From the NCBI GenBank assembly GCA_903931945.1, contig CAIZEI010000004.1, positions 1 through 32,663 of the forward strand: 32,663 nucleotides of DNA. The letters are read 5' to 3'. Made by a program: the position numbers and the translations under genes. Below the pieces are notes generated by a model, which made no database searches, was not told the origin of the DNA, and saw nothing but the letters and a program-made list of their open reading frames with translations. This DNA comes from an uncultured Hyphomicrobiales bacterium. GTDB taxonomy: Bacteria; Pseudomonadota; Alphaproteobacteria; Rhizobiales; Beijerinckiaceae. Positions 16,238-23,833 of the stretch are shown piece after piece (position 1 is the first letter of the stretch; every line of letters starts with the position of its first letter).

Positions 16238-17689
16238 ATGAACGCCCCGGGACGGCCGCCCGCCAACTCCCAGAAAGACCTGACCCATCGCGAGCGCATG
16301 TGGATTGTCGCTGGCGCGCTGGTGCCTGTGCTGATGGGTTCGATGGATGGCACTGTCGTGGCGACGGTCCTGCCGACCATCGGGCGCGCCCTTGGCGGCG
16401 TCAATCACCTTTCGTGGGTCGCGACAGCCAACCTGCTGACCATGTCGGTCATGACTCCGCTTTATGGCAAGATCAGCGACATCATCGGCCGACGCAAAAC
16501 GCTCCTCTGGGGCATTTCGGTTTTTATGGTGGGCTCATTGATCAGCGCGACGGCGCCAAACCTGCCGATGCTCATCGTCGGGCGTGGCTCGCAAGGTCTC
16601 GGCAGCGGATGTCTCACAACTGTCGCAATGACCGTGCTCGGCGATATCGCCGCGCCGAAAGATCGCGGAAAATACTACACCTATTTCTCGATCGTCTACA
16701 TCACGTCGGGCGCGCTCGGGCCTTTGTGGGGCGGCTTTGCAGCGGAGCATCTCGGCTATTCCGCGATATTCTGGGCCAATATTCCGTTGGGGTTCCTTGC
16801 GTTGTGGTGTGTGGGAGCGCTGCTCAGGAAACTGCCCCGCCACGAGCGCCCGCACCGGCTCGATCTCATCGGCGCCGGATTGCTCGCTGTCGCCAGTTCG
16901 CTGCTGATTTTCGTATTGAACAGCGGCGGCCATGATTTTGCCTGGGACTCCCCGGAAATTCTGTCGCTTGGCGCGCTCTCGGTCGTGGTCTGGATTGCGT
17001 TTGTCATCCGCCTGCTGACAGCGCCGGAACCGCTGATCCCGCTCGGCGTCCTGCGCAACAAAATTGTTCTCTGCGCCACCGTGTCCAATGGCGTCGGCTG
17101 GGCCGCCGTTGTCGCCCTGAACATCTATATGCCGATGTTCCTGCAAGCCGTCCGGGGCCTTTCGCCGTCGTCATCCGGCGCGTGGATGATGATGCTGATG
17201 GCGACCGTGAATGGCGGCGCGCTGATCGGCGCGCAAATCGCGAGCCATGTGAAGCATTATAAATATCCGCCCATGCTCACCATCCTGATTTGCGTCGCCG
17301 CCTGCGCGTGGCTCGCCTGGCATGCGCGGGATGTCGGGCCCATCGAGTTTCAACTGGTGCTGCTGGCGATCGGACTCGGCTTTGGACCAACAGCGCCGGT
17401 TTCAACGGTCGCGCTGCAAAACGCCGTCGAACTGCACCAACTGGGGATTGCCGGCGGCGTCACAAGCTTCATCCGCAGCATAACCTCGACCGGCCTTGTC
17501 GCCGCGTTTGGCGTCATCGTATTTGGCGGCAATGCGATCAATCGCGCTGCGGTCTTTGCCGATCCTGACACAGCTGCAACACGATTCAGTCTCGTATTCG
17601 CCATTGCGGCGGCGGCGTTCTTTGTATCCTTCCTGGCGCTGGCGCTGATGGAGGAAAGGCCTTTGCTTGCCGAACGCAAGACCGGGTGA
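16238..17689 (+). CDS. MFS transporter, DHA2/EmrB-type drug:H+ antiporter
   Basis: 483 aa, highly hydrophobic, with about 14 predicted membrane segments as in the DHA2 family. Motif D1 is visible in the first helix (MDGTVVATVLPTI), motif A as GKISDIIGRRKT in the loop after helix 2, and a motif-C-like stretch SGALGPLWGG in helix 5. Such pumps export hydrophobic or aromatic compounds using the proton gradient. GAAGGAAA lies at 16222-16229 before ATG 16238; an upstream ATG-like extension from 16166 is Arg-rich and poorly supported. No EmrA-type adaptor or TetR/MarR regulator is adjacent. It may protect against toxic pathway substrates or intermediates. Its stop is only 5 bases from the end of the convergent amidohydrolase gene. 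Confidence 0.92.
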   Translation: MNAPGRPPANSQKDLTHRERMWIVAGALVPVLMGSMDGTVVATVLPTIGRALGGVNHLSWVATANLLTMSVMTPLYGKISDIIGRRKTLLWGISVFMVGSLISATAPNLPMLIVGRGSQGLGSGCLTTVAMTVLGDIAAPKDRGKYYTYFSIVYITSGALGPLWGGFAAEHLGYSAIFWANIPLGFLALWCVGALLRKLPRHERPHRLDLIGAGLLAVASSLLIFVLNSGGHDFAWDSPEILSLGALSVVVWIAFVIRLLTAPEPLIPLGVLRNKIVLCATVSNGVGWAAVVALNIYMPMFLQAVRGLSPSSSGAWMMMLMATVNGGALIGAQIASHVKHYKYPPMLTILICVAACAWLAWHARDVGPIEFQLVLLAIGLGFGPTAPVSTVALQNAVELHQLGIAGGVTSFIRSITSTGLVAAFGVIVFGGNAINRAAVFADPDTAATRFSLVFAIAAAAFFVSFLALALMEERPLLAERKTG

Positions 17690-17694
17690 AGCTT

Positions 17695-18681
17695 TTACAA
17701 TTTCAACAATCGCGCCGCATTATCATGGAAGATCGCGCGTTTGGACGCGGGGTCGAGATCCATGCCGTCGATCCCGTCAAAGGTTTTCCGGATCGGGCCG
17801 AGCGGCGCATCGGTTGCAAACAGCACCTGTTTGACGCCAAAAAAATCAAGACCGCATTTGACGCCATTTGTCGCGCCGAACATGGCGGTATCGCCGTAGA
17901 ATTTTTTGAAATATTCGAGATGCGGGCGTTTCAGCGACGGCAGAATCCCCGAATAATCCTCATCGCTGGTGCGCGACCCCAGCACCTCCAGACCCGAACC
18001 GACTCGCCCGTCAAAAAATGGAATCATGCCGCCCATGTGGTGGGTGATGATATTGATATCCGGGTGACGATCGAACAGGCCATCAAAAACCAGCCTCGCC
18101 ATCGCAACCGACGTATCGTAAGGCCAGCCGAAACACCACCACATCTCGAAGCGGGATTTTTCTTCGCTCGCGTAATCCTTCGTCGCTGCGGTGCGTGTGG
18201 GATGCAGCCAGATCGGGCGATCCCATTTCGCCATCGCATCAAAGAAGGGCCGGAACCGCGCCTCGTCGAGCGGATGTCCCGCAATATGATTATAGGTCTG
18301 GACGCCCGTGGCGCCGAGCTGATGGATTGCGCGGTCCGCCTCGCGGATGGCGTTATCGACATCGTCAAGATGCACCGCCGCCGCAAAACCGACGAAACGG
18401 TCGGGGTGCCTGCGACAAAGTTCCGCCAGTTCGTCATTTGCGATTTTGGCAAGCTCGCGTCCTGTGTCGGCAGGACCTATTTCTTCCAGCGATGGATTGG
18501 GCAGGCAGATCAACTGGCGGTAATCCGGGACCGAATCCATCGCCTTGAATCGCAGATCGAGATCGTATAGCGGCTTCACAGCCAGAAGGCGGTTGACGAT
18601 GTTGCCCATTCTGGGTCCGAGGTCGACCAGCTTGTCGAGAAAACTTTTCGGCGCAATGTGGGTGAAAATATCGATGACCAT
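17695..18681 (-). CDS. Amidohydrolase family protein, ACMSD-like (COG2159)
   Basis: 328 aa TIM-barrel metal-dependent hydrolase/decarboxylase. Visible metal or catalytic residues are H8 (DIFTH), H160 (WLHPTR), H214/H215 (THHMGG) and D291 (ATDAPLG). The first His of the usual HxH motif is replaced by Phe (F6). The family includes ACMSD, gamma-resorcylate and 5-carboxyvanillate decarboxylases and 4-oxalomesaconate hydratase, all in aromatic-acid degradation, so a decarboxylase or hydratase role is plausible but unproven. The start ATG 18681 has only a weak GGAC upstream. It lies behind the NTF2-like gene but is separated by a 137-bp gap carrying a palindromic repeat, so it may be transcribed on its own. 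Confidence 0.85.
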   Translation of the reverse strand: MVIDIFTHIAPKSFLDKLVDLGPRMGNIVNRLLAVKPLYDLDLRFKAMDSVPDYRQLICLPNPSLEEIGPADTGRELAKIANDELAELCRRHPDRFVGFAAAVHLDDVDNAIREADRAIHQLGATGVQTYNHIAGHPLDEARFRPFFDAMAKWDRPIWLHPTRTAATKDYASEEKSRFEMWWCFGWPYDTSVAMARLVFDGLFDRHPDINIITHHMGGMIPFFDGRVGSGLEVLGSRTSDEDYSGILPSLKRPHLEYFKKFYGDTAMFGATNGVKCGLDFFGVKQVLFATDAPLGPIRKTFDGIDGMDLDPASKRAIFHDNAARLLKL

Positions 18682-18718
18682 ACTGTGTCCATTCGCTCGG
18701 TGTTTGGTTGATATAGCG

Positions 18719-18810
18719 CGTTTTCCAGCGAAGTGGAAACCGGTTCGCGTTAAGAAAACGTTCTAAAATACGGACTTCGAAGCCCGATCTGATTCCATCA
18801 GATCGGGGCT
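18719..18810 (+). repeat. Composite intergenic repeat, copy 1
   Basis: Part A (18719-18760) is a 42-bp stretch starting CGTTTTCCAGCGAAGTGG; part B (18781-18810) is a palindrome with a perfect 11-bp stem (18783-18793 with 18797-18807) and 3-nt loop. The parts are 20 bases apart. A related copy in inverted orientation lies at 26591-26692 with the same order, spacing and AAAATAC in the spacer. Here it fills the gap between the NTF2-like gene and the amidohydrolase; the stem could slow or end transcription from either side. Confidence 0.75.
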
Positions 18811-18818
18811 CCAGCGCG

Positions 18819-19253
18819 TTAACCGCCTGTTTTCCAGGGCGCGGTTTCATCGTTCCAGCGGCCAATCCGGCGTTCGGCAAAACGCCATCCCTCGGGCGTC
18901 CATACGCAGAAATCGTCACAGGTCCCGACCGAGCGCAGCTTGCCTTCGCGTGTGGCGGCAATGCTCTGCACGACTTGCCAGAACGAGAACACACGAATGC
19001 CTCCGGCTTCTGCGGACATCCGCATTTTCTGAAAGAAATGCACCCTGCCGCGACCGCCCGGCAGCGCAAAGAACTCTCGCGCATATTGCTGAATCGCAAC
19101 GCGCCCTTCATGCCGACCGCCGCTGGAATCGATCAGAACGCCATCCCCCGCGAATGTCAGCGCATAGGCCTCGACATCGGCCGTGTCCGACGCCCAGACA
19201 TAATCCATCAGCAAGTCATCGATGGCGGCTCGATCTTCAACCGAAACCCTCAC
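18819..19253 (-). CDS. Nuclear transport factor 2-like (SnoaL-type) protein
   Basis: 144 aa. The opening EDRAAIDDLLMDYVWASDTADVEAYALTFA and the following strands (GDGVLID, GRVAIQQY, VFSFWQVV, GWRFAERR) fit the cone-shaped SnoaL/NTF2 fold found in small isomerases, dehydratases and the beta subunits of ring-hydroxylating dioxygenases. No export signal. The GTG at 19253 is chosen because GGAG (19260-19263) lies 6 bases upstream; starts further up would overlap the preceding binding-protein gene. It is the last gene of the run beginning with the CoA ligase at 25687, 11 bases behind its neighbour. It may be a small lyase, isomerase or accessory subunit of that pathway; no activity can be assigned. 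Confidence 0.78.
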   Translation of the reverse strand: MRVSVEDRAAIDDLLMDYVWASDTADVEAYALTFAGDGVLIDSSGGRHEGRVAIQQYAREFFALPGGRGRVHFFQKMRMSAEAGGIRVFSFWQVVQSIAATREGKLRSVGTCDDFCVWTPEGWRFAERRIGRWNDETAPWKTGG

Positions 19254-19264
19254 GGCAATCTCCG

Positions 19265-20299
19265 TCAAAAAAGCTTTCGGTAAATGTCCATCCATTTCGG
19301 CAATTCCTGCATCGCCTCCTTCGGCGTCAGGAACAGCGTGGAATATTTGCCTGGTTTGAACGCGGGATTGATCGGTTCGACCAGAGGATTTGCGGGGCTG
19401 TAGAAGGCCTCCCGGTAGAAACGTTGACCGTCCGCCGATACGAGATAATCCAGCAACAATTTCCCAGCGTTGGGATGCGGCGAATTTGCGAGCACGCCCG
19501 TCGTCGAGACAATCGCAGACATCGTTGGTTGCATCGCAATCCATTTGATGGGCGCGCCCTTGCCCGAATCCTGATCGGCATGTTCGGGGAATATTTGCAG
19601 CGCAACTTTGTATTCCCCCGAGATCGCCTGATCGATGACGACGCGCGCGGCGGCGCCAATGCTGGCCGGCTTTTGTCCGGCAATCCGCCGGAGGTACGCC
19701 ATCCCCCTGTCGTCGCCGAGTTGTTTCAAAACGGTTCCGATAAATCCAGCCGCGGCCGACACTGAGGCCGAATTGCCCCAGACCATCTGGCCGCGGTATT
19801 TTGGATCGAGCAGCGCGTCCCATGTTGTGGGTTCTGTCCCGGGCTGCACGAGGTCCGTGTTAAATGCGGCGGTGTTGATGTAATAATTGGTCGCGACCCA
19901 ATATCCTTCAGGATCGACATAATCGCGCGGAAATGACTTCGCCACATCGGGAACCCATTGCAGCGCTAGTTTTTCCGACTTGAAGATTTCCGCCGACGTC
20001 GTGCCATCGTAGACATCGGCCTGCAAATTTCCCGCGCGCGCCTCGTTGACAATGCGAAGGGAAAGTTCGGTTGAATTCGCCCGCACGTAATTCAGCGTCA
20101 CGCCATATTTCGACTTGAAATCGGCGGCAAGATTGACAACAAGCGGATTGATAATCTGCGTTGTGTACCAGACAACTTCGCCCTCCTTCTTCGCGGCTTC
20201 TATCAGCACAGCATCTGCGGCCTGCGCAGCGCTCGTGGATAGCCAGAAAGCGGCTGCGAGCAGCGTCAAAAACTTACGCCTCAGGATATGGCGGGCCAC
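19265..20299 (-). CDS. ABC-type extracellular solute-binding protein (periplasmic binding protein type 2)
   Basis: 344 aa. An N-terminal signal (RR-K-F then a hydrophobic run, cleavage near A-Q-A27) is followed by a type 2 periplasmic binding protein of the Fe(III)/2-aminoethylphosphonate receptor class (AAKKEGEVVWYTT, a family opening; SKYGVTLNYVRA; ADVYDGTTSAE). Relatives bind iron, phosphonates or organic anions. The start is the GTG at 20299, with GGGGAGG 5 bases upstream, which begins the protein just before the signal peptide; the longer frame to 20413 overlaps the CoA-transferase gene. No permease or ATPase gene follows, so it is an orphan receptor. Position inside the CoA-pathway run suggests it captures the pathway's substrate. 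Confidence 0.87.
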   Translation of the reverse strand: MARHILRRKFLTLLAAAFWLSTSAAQAADAVLIEAAKKEGEVVWYTTQIINPLVVNLAADFKSKYGVTLNYVRANSTELSLRIVNEARAGNLQADVYDGTTSAEIFKSEKLALQWVPDVAKSFPRDYVDPEGYWVATNYYINTAAFNTDLVQPGTEPTTWDALLDPKYRGQMVWGNSASVSAAAGFIGTVLKQLGDDRGMAYLRRIAGQKPASIGAAARVVIDQAISGEYKVALQIFPEHADQDSGKGAPIKWIAMQPTMSAIVSTTGVLANSPHPNAGKLLLDYLVSADGQRFYREAFYSPANPLVEPINPAFKPGKYSTLFLTPKEAMQELPKWMDIYRKLF

Positions 20300-20304
20300 A
20301 CATT

Positions 20305-20311
20305 CCTCCCC
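20305..20311 (-). promoter_or_regulatory. Ribosome site fixing the GTG start of the ABC receptor
   Basis: GGGGAGG on the minus strand, 5 bases before GTG 20299. It supports the GTG rather than an upstream start inside the CoA-transferase gene. Confidence 0.7.
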
Positions 20312-20366
20312 GAACTTTGGGCGATGATGGCGCGGGGAACGCTCTGAAGCAAGGGGGCCAGCGTCT

Positions 20367-21572
20367 TCAGATCGCCTTCTCACGTCGCAGCGCGGCAATC
20401 GCCTCAGGCGCAAACCCGAGTTCGCCGAGAATAGACTCAGTATGTTCGCCGAGCTCCGGTACGCCGTCCATGCGAGGATCGAATGAATCCGTCGTCACCG
20501 GCGGAATCAAGGCCCGCAGGGCGCCGGATGGCGAACCAATGTCGCGCCAGCGTTTGCGCGCCTGGAGTTGCGGATGCGCCCATACGTCAGCCATCTCATT
20601 CACGCGAGCGTTGGCGATGCCGGCGCCGTCGAGAAGCGCGATGACCCCGGTTGTTTGCAACACCGAAAATCGCGCGTCGATCACAGCCTTCAACGCATCG
20701 CGATTGGCGACTCTTTGAACATTGGATGCGAACCGCGCGTCATGCGCCAAAGCCGCATCGCCCAGCACGCCGGAGCAAAACGCCGCCCATTCCCGTTCGT
20801 TCTGCAACCCAAACATCACGACGCCGCCATCCCCCGCCTGAAACGGGCCATAGGGATAAATCGTGGCGTGGGCGGCGCCCGCGCGCGGCGGCTGGGTCGC
20901 GCCTTCATAGGCATAATAGAGTGGATAGCTCATCCATTCCGTCAACGCTTCAAGCATCGAGACCTCGACATGCGCGCCCTCGCCGGTGCGGCCGCGCTGC
21001 AACAGCGCGCTCAAAATGCCCGAGTACGCGTACATGCCAGCCGCAATATCGGCAATCGAAATGCCCGCTTTTGCGGGCTCATCGACAGAACCCGTCGTCG
21101 AGACAAAACCGGCTTCGCTTTGAATCAAAAGATCATAGGCTTTGCGGTCGCGATAAGGGCCGCTGCCGCCATAGCCCGAAATGTCGCAGACAATCATGCG
21201 TGGATGTCTGGCGCGCAATTCAGCAGCGCCAAGACCAAGACGCATCGATGCGCCCGGAGCAAGATTTTGCACAACAATCTCTGCGCGCGCGACAAGCCGC
21301 TCCAGAATCTCACGCGCAAGGGGATGTTTGACGTCCAGCGTCAGGCTTTCCTTGGAGCGATTGCACCACACAAAATGCGAGGACAGACCATGCACGCGTT
21401 TATCATAGGCGCGCGCAAAATCGCCAACGCCCGGTCTCTCGATCTTGATGACGCGAGCCCCCAGATCAGCAAGCTGCCGTGTGCAAAACGGAGCCGCAAT
21501 CGCGTGTTCCATCGAGACGACAAGCATACCTGAAAGCGGACCGGGTCGACGGCTTGCGGCACTGACATTCAT
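20367..21572 (-). CDS. CaiB/BaiF family (type III) CoA-transferase
   Basis: 401 aa, standard length. The N-terminal part (LVVSMEHAIAAPFCTRQLADLGARVIKIE) and the central ISGYGGSGPYRDRKAYDLLIQ stretch are family hallmarks; D147 is the expected catalytic Asp that forms the acyl-aspartyl anhydride. Type III transferases move CoA between carboxylic acids (formyl, carnitinyl, succinyl, mesaconyl and others). ATG 21572 is preceded by GAGGAGG. It sits 12 bases behind the MaoC-like hydratase, recalling the mesaconyl-CoA C1-C4 transferase / mesaconyl-C4-CoA hydratase pairing of the 3-hydroxypropionate bicycle, though the acyl group cannot be told from sequence. The next gene is 67 bases downstream. Confidence 0.92.
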   Translation of the reverse strand: MNVSAASRRPGPLSGMLVVSMEHAIAAPFCTRQLADLGARVIKIERPGVGDFARAYDKRVHGLSSHFVWCNRSKESLTLDVKHPLAREILERLVARAEIVVQNLAPGASMRLGLGAAELRARHPRMIVCDISGYGGSGPYRDRKAYDLLIQSEAGFVSTTGSVDEPAKAGISIADIAAGMYAYSGILSALLQRGRTGEGAHVEVSMLEALTEWMSYPLYYAYEGATQPPRAGAAHATIYPYGPFQAGDGGVVMFGLQNEREWAAFCSGVLGDAALAHDARFASNVQRVANRDALKAVIDARFSVLQTTGVIALLDGAGIANARVNEMADVWAHPQLQARKRWRDIGSPSGALRALIPPVTTDSFDPRMDGVPELGEHTESILGELGFAPEAIAALRREKAI

Positions 21573-21584
21573 CGCAGCGCCTCC

Positions 21585-22436
21585 TCAGCCCGTTGTTGCT
21601 TGCGCGCGCATACAAAGCGCGCCGTCGCAATCCATGGCCCAAAGGTCAATCTTGTCGTCTTCGCCGGGGGCGCCGCACACCGCAAACGGCGCAGTATCGA
21701 ATACGGGTTTGATCGCGCGGAAACTGAAGGATTTTAACGGCGCATCGCAATTGCGGCGGATGAGGTCAGTCAGCAATGTTGCGATCAATGGACCATGCAC
21801 GATCAGGCCGGGATAGCCTTCAACTTCCGTCGCATACCGGCGATCGTAATGAATGCGGTGACCATTGAATGTCAGCGCGGAATAGCGGAACAACAGAACA
21901 TCGTTCGGTTGGATATCGCGCCGCCACCCCGCTGACGCCGGGGCCATTTGCGCCGGCGGGACAGGCTCGTCGGGCGTTGCAGCGCCACGATAAACGATAT
22001 CGTGCTCCTCAGTCAGCGCCCCGCCGCTCTCGCCGGTGATTTCGTGACGCGTCAGCACGAAAATCAACGGCCCCGTGCGACCTTCCTTCATCGTGACATC
22101 GGCAATTGTCGAGACGCGCCTGATCCTCTCCCCGACGCGCAGGGGCGCGTCAAAATGAAACCGGCTGCCCGCCCACATGCGACGCGGCAAGGGGACTGGC
22201 GGAAGGAAGCCGCCGCGCTCGGGATGCCCGTCAGCGCCAATCCCAGACTGCCGCACAATCGGTAGAAAAAACAGCCAGTGCCACAATGGCGGCAGGATCG
22301 CGCCGTCGTCAGGCTCTGGATCGTCGCGGTCCAGAGTCGCAGACAGGGCTTTGACCGGAATGCGCGTGACAATGTCGTCTGCGCGTTCCGTGCGCCCGAT
22401 CCATGATTTCAGCTGATCGATATCGACAGGGAACAT
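21585..22436 (-). CDS. MaoC/FAS1-like acyl-CoA hydratase, mesaconyl-C4-CoA hydratase-like
   Basis: 283 aa, double hot-dog layout. The N-terminal half (LWHWLFFLP, GFLPPVPLPRRMWAGS) is as in 3-methylfumaryl/mesaconyl-C4-CoA and itaconyl-CoA hydratases; the C-terminal half has the active-site stretch F-N191-G-H193-R-I-H196-Y-D198 and EGYPGLIVHGPL. Family members hydrate C4-linked unsaturated dicarboxyl-CoA esters or act as HTD2-type hydroxyacyl dehydratases. It lies 9 bases behind the lyase and 12 before the CaiB-type transferase in one operon, which supports a role on a dicarboxyl-CoA intermediate. The specific substrate is inference only. Confidence 0.84.
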   Translation of the reverse strand: MFPVDIDQLKSWIGRTERADDIVTRIPVKALSATLDRDDPEPDDGAILPPLWHWLFFLPIVRQSGIGADGHPERGGFLPPVPLPRRMWAGSRFHFDAPLRVGERIRRVSTIADVTMKEGRTGPLIFVLTRHEITGESGGALTEEHDIVYRGAATPDEPVPPAQMAPASAGWRRDIQPNDVLLFRYSALTFNGHRIHYDRRYATEVEGYPGLIVHGPLIATLLTDLIRRNCDAPLKSFSFRAIKPVFDTAPFAVCGAPGEDDKIDLWAMDCDGALCMRAQATTG

Positions 22437-22445
22437 AAGGCCTCG

Positions 22446-23804
22446 CTATGCCGTGATGCGGGCGTGAGTCTTTAACACACGATCCACCATCTCGCCGCAC
22501 TGACCGAGATAATTGGCGGGATCGACGAGCGGCGCCAATTGATCGCGCGTCATATGCAGCGCAATTTCCTGATTGGCGGCGAGCAAATCAAGAAACGGTC
22601 TGCCCGTTGCAATGACATCCCGGCAAATATCATAAACGATATCATGCGCGCGCTGACGGCCGAGCGCCGGCCCCAGACCCATCATCACAGCTTCAGAAAC
22701 AACCATCCCCCCGGTGATATCGAGATTTCTACGCATAGCCTTGGCATTGACCTCAAGACCCGCCACAAGGTCGCGAGTCTGCTTCAATGCGCCAGCCGCA
22801 AGGCAAAAAATTTCCGGAAGACAAATCCATTCGATTTCCCATGGACCGGTTGAGCGCTCGTGATCGGCGACAAGCGAATCGAGCAAGGCGGCGACATGCT
22901 GGCGCACGACAGAAATATTGGCGTGAATATAGGCCGAGGCGATCGGATTGCGCTTTTGGGGCATGGTGCTTGAGGAGCCGCGTCCTTCGTGGAACGGCTC
23001 GAACGCCTCTTCCACTTCGGTTTGCATCATCAATTTCACATCCATTGAAATTTTACCAAGCGTGCCGCAAACAAGCCCCAGAAAGCAGCCAACCTCTGCG
23101 ATCTGATCATGCGTCGTGTGCCAGGCGATTTCAGGCTGGCCCAGCCCGAGCTCCTTCATCAGTTCTTCCTGAACTTTCAATCCCATACCGCCAAGCGAGG
23201 AGAGGTTGCCCGCCGCGCCGCCAAATTCTCCGACAAGCGCGCGCGGTTTCAATTGACGAAGGCGCTCGATATGGCGGTGAAACGCCGCCAGCAGCACAGC
23301 GCATTTGAACCCGAAGGTAATCGGCACAGCCTGTTGCAGATTACTGCGCGCCGCCATCGGCGTGTCGCGGTATGTCTTCGCAAGTTCGGCCAGGGAATGA
23401 GCGATGGCGAGAATGTCCCGCTCAACCAGTTCAAGCGCGGCGCGAATTTGCATGACCGTCGCAGTATCGGTGATATCCTGCGTCGTAGCGCCCCAATGGC
23501 ACCATTCCCCAAGGTCTCCGTCACATAGTGCGACAATCTGCTGCACCACGCCGAGGATCGGATAACCGATCCGTTCTGTCGTCACTTTCAGTTTCGCCAT
23601 GTCGATTTGTTCGACATGGCAATGGCGCACGATTTCGTCGCAGGCTTTCTGCGGGATAATTCCGAGTCGCGCCTGCGCGCGCGCCAGCGCCGCCTCGATA
23701 TCGAGATAACGTTGCGTTCGGAACGCGTCGGAAAAGACATGCCGCATTTCGTCCGCGCTGAACATGTCTCGAAAGATGACCGAATCGATAATCGTGGCTG
23801 GCAT
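22446..23804 (-). CDS. Fumarase/aspartase superfamily lyase, 3-carboxy-muconate cycloisomerase-like
   Basis: 452 aa. The superfamily signature GSSSTMPQKRNP is at 276-287 and the HWGATTQD motif at 103-110. The segment MAARSNLQQAVPITFG (from 150) lacks the Thr-His of argininosuccinate and adenylosuccinate lyases (S154-N155 here), which points to the cycloisomerase (CMLE/PcaB-like) side of the family rather than PurB. Such enzymes form homotetramers and catalyse beta-eliminations or the reverse additions on fumarate-like or muconate-like substrates. No pcaGH protocatechuate dioxygenase is nearby, so the true substrate may differ. ATG 23804 lies 29 bases behind the CoA-ligase stop; its stop is 9 bases before the MaoC-like gene. 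Confidence 0.86.
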   Translation of the reverse strand: MPATIIDSVIFRDMFSADEMRHVFSDAFRTQRYLDIEAALARAQARLGIIPQKACDEIVRHCHVEQIDMAKLKVTTERIGYPILGVVQQIVALCDGDLGEWCHWGATTQDITDTATVMQIRAALELVERDILAIAHSLAELAKTYRDTPMAARSNLQQAVPITFGFKCAVLLAAFHRHIERLRQLKPRALVGEFGGAAGNLSSLGGMGLKVQEELMKELGLGQPEIAWHTTHDQIAEVGCFLGLVCGTLGKISMDVKLMMQTEVEEAFEPFHEGRGSSSTMPQKRNPIASAYIHANISVVRQHVAALLDSLVADHERSTGPWEIEWICLPEIFCLAAGALKQTRDLVAGLEVNAKAMRRNLDITGGMVVSEAVMMGLGPALGRQRAHDIVYDICRDVIATGRPFLDLLAANQEIALHMTRDQLAPLVDPANYLGQCGEMVDRVLKTHARITA

Positions 23805-23833
23805 GGCTTTCCTTGTGGCGCGGATTTCAGCAC

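Noticed and set aside
15253-16935. 560-codon open frame on the plus strand
   Set aside because: It runs antisense through the D-2-hydroxyacid dehydrogenase and then out of frame into the MFS gene; the sequence is Arg/His/Gln-rich with no domain, typical of GC-rich shadow frames.
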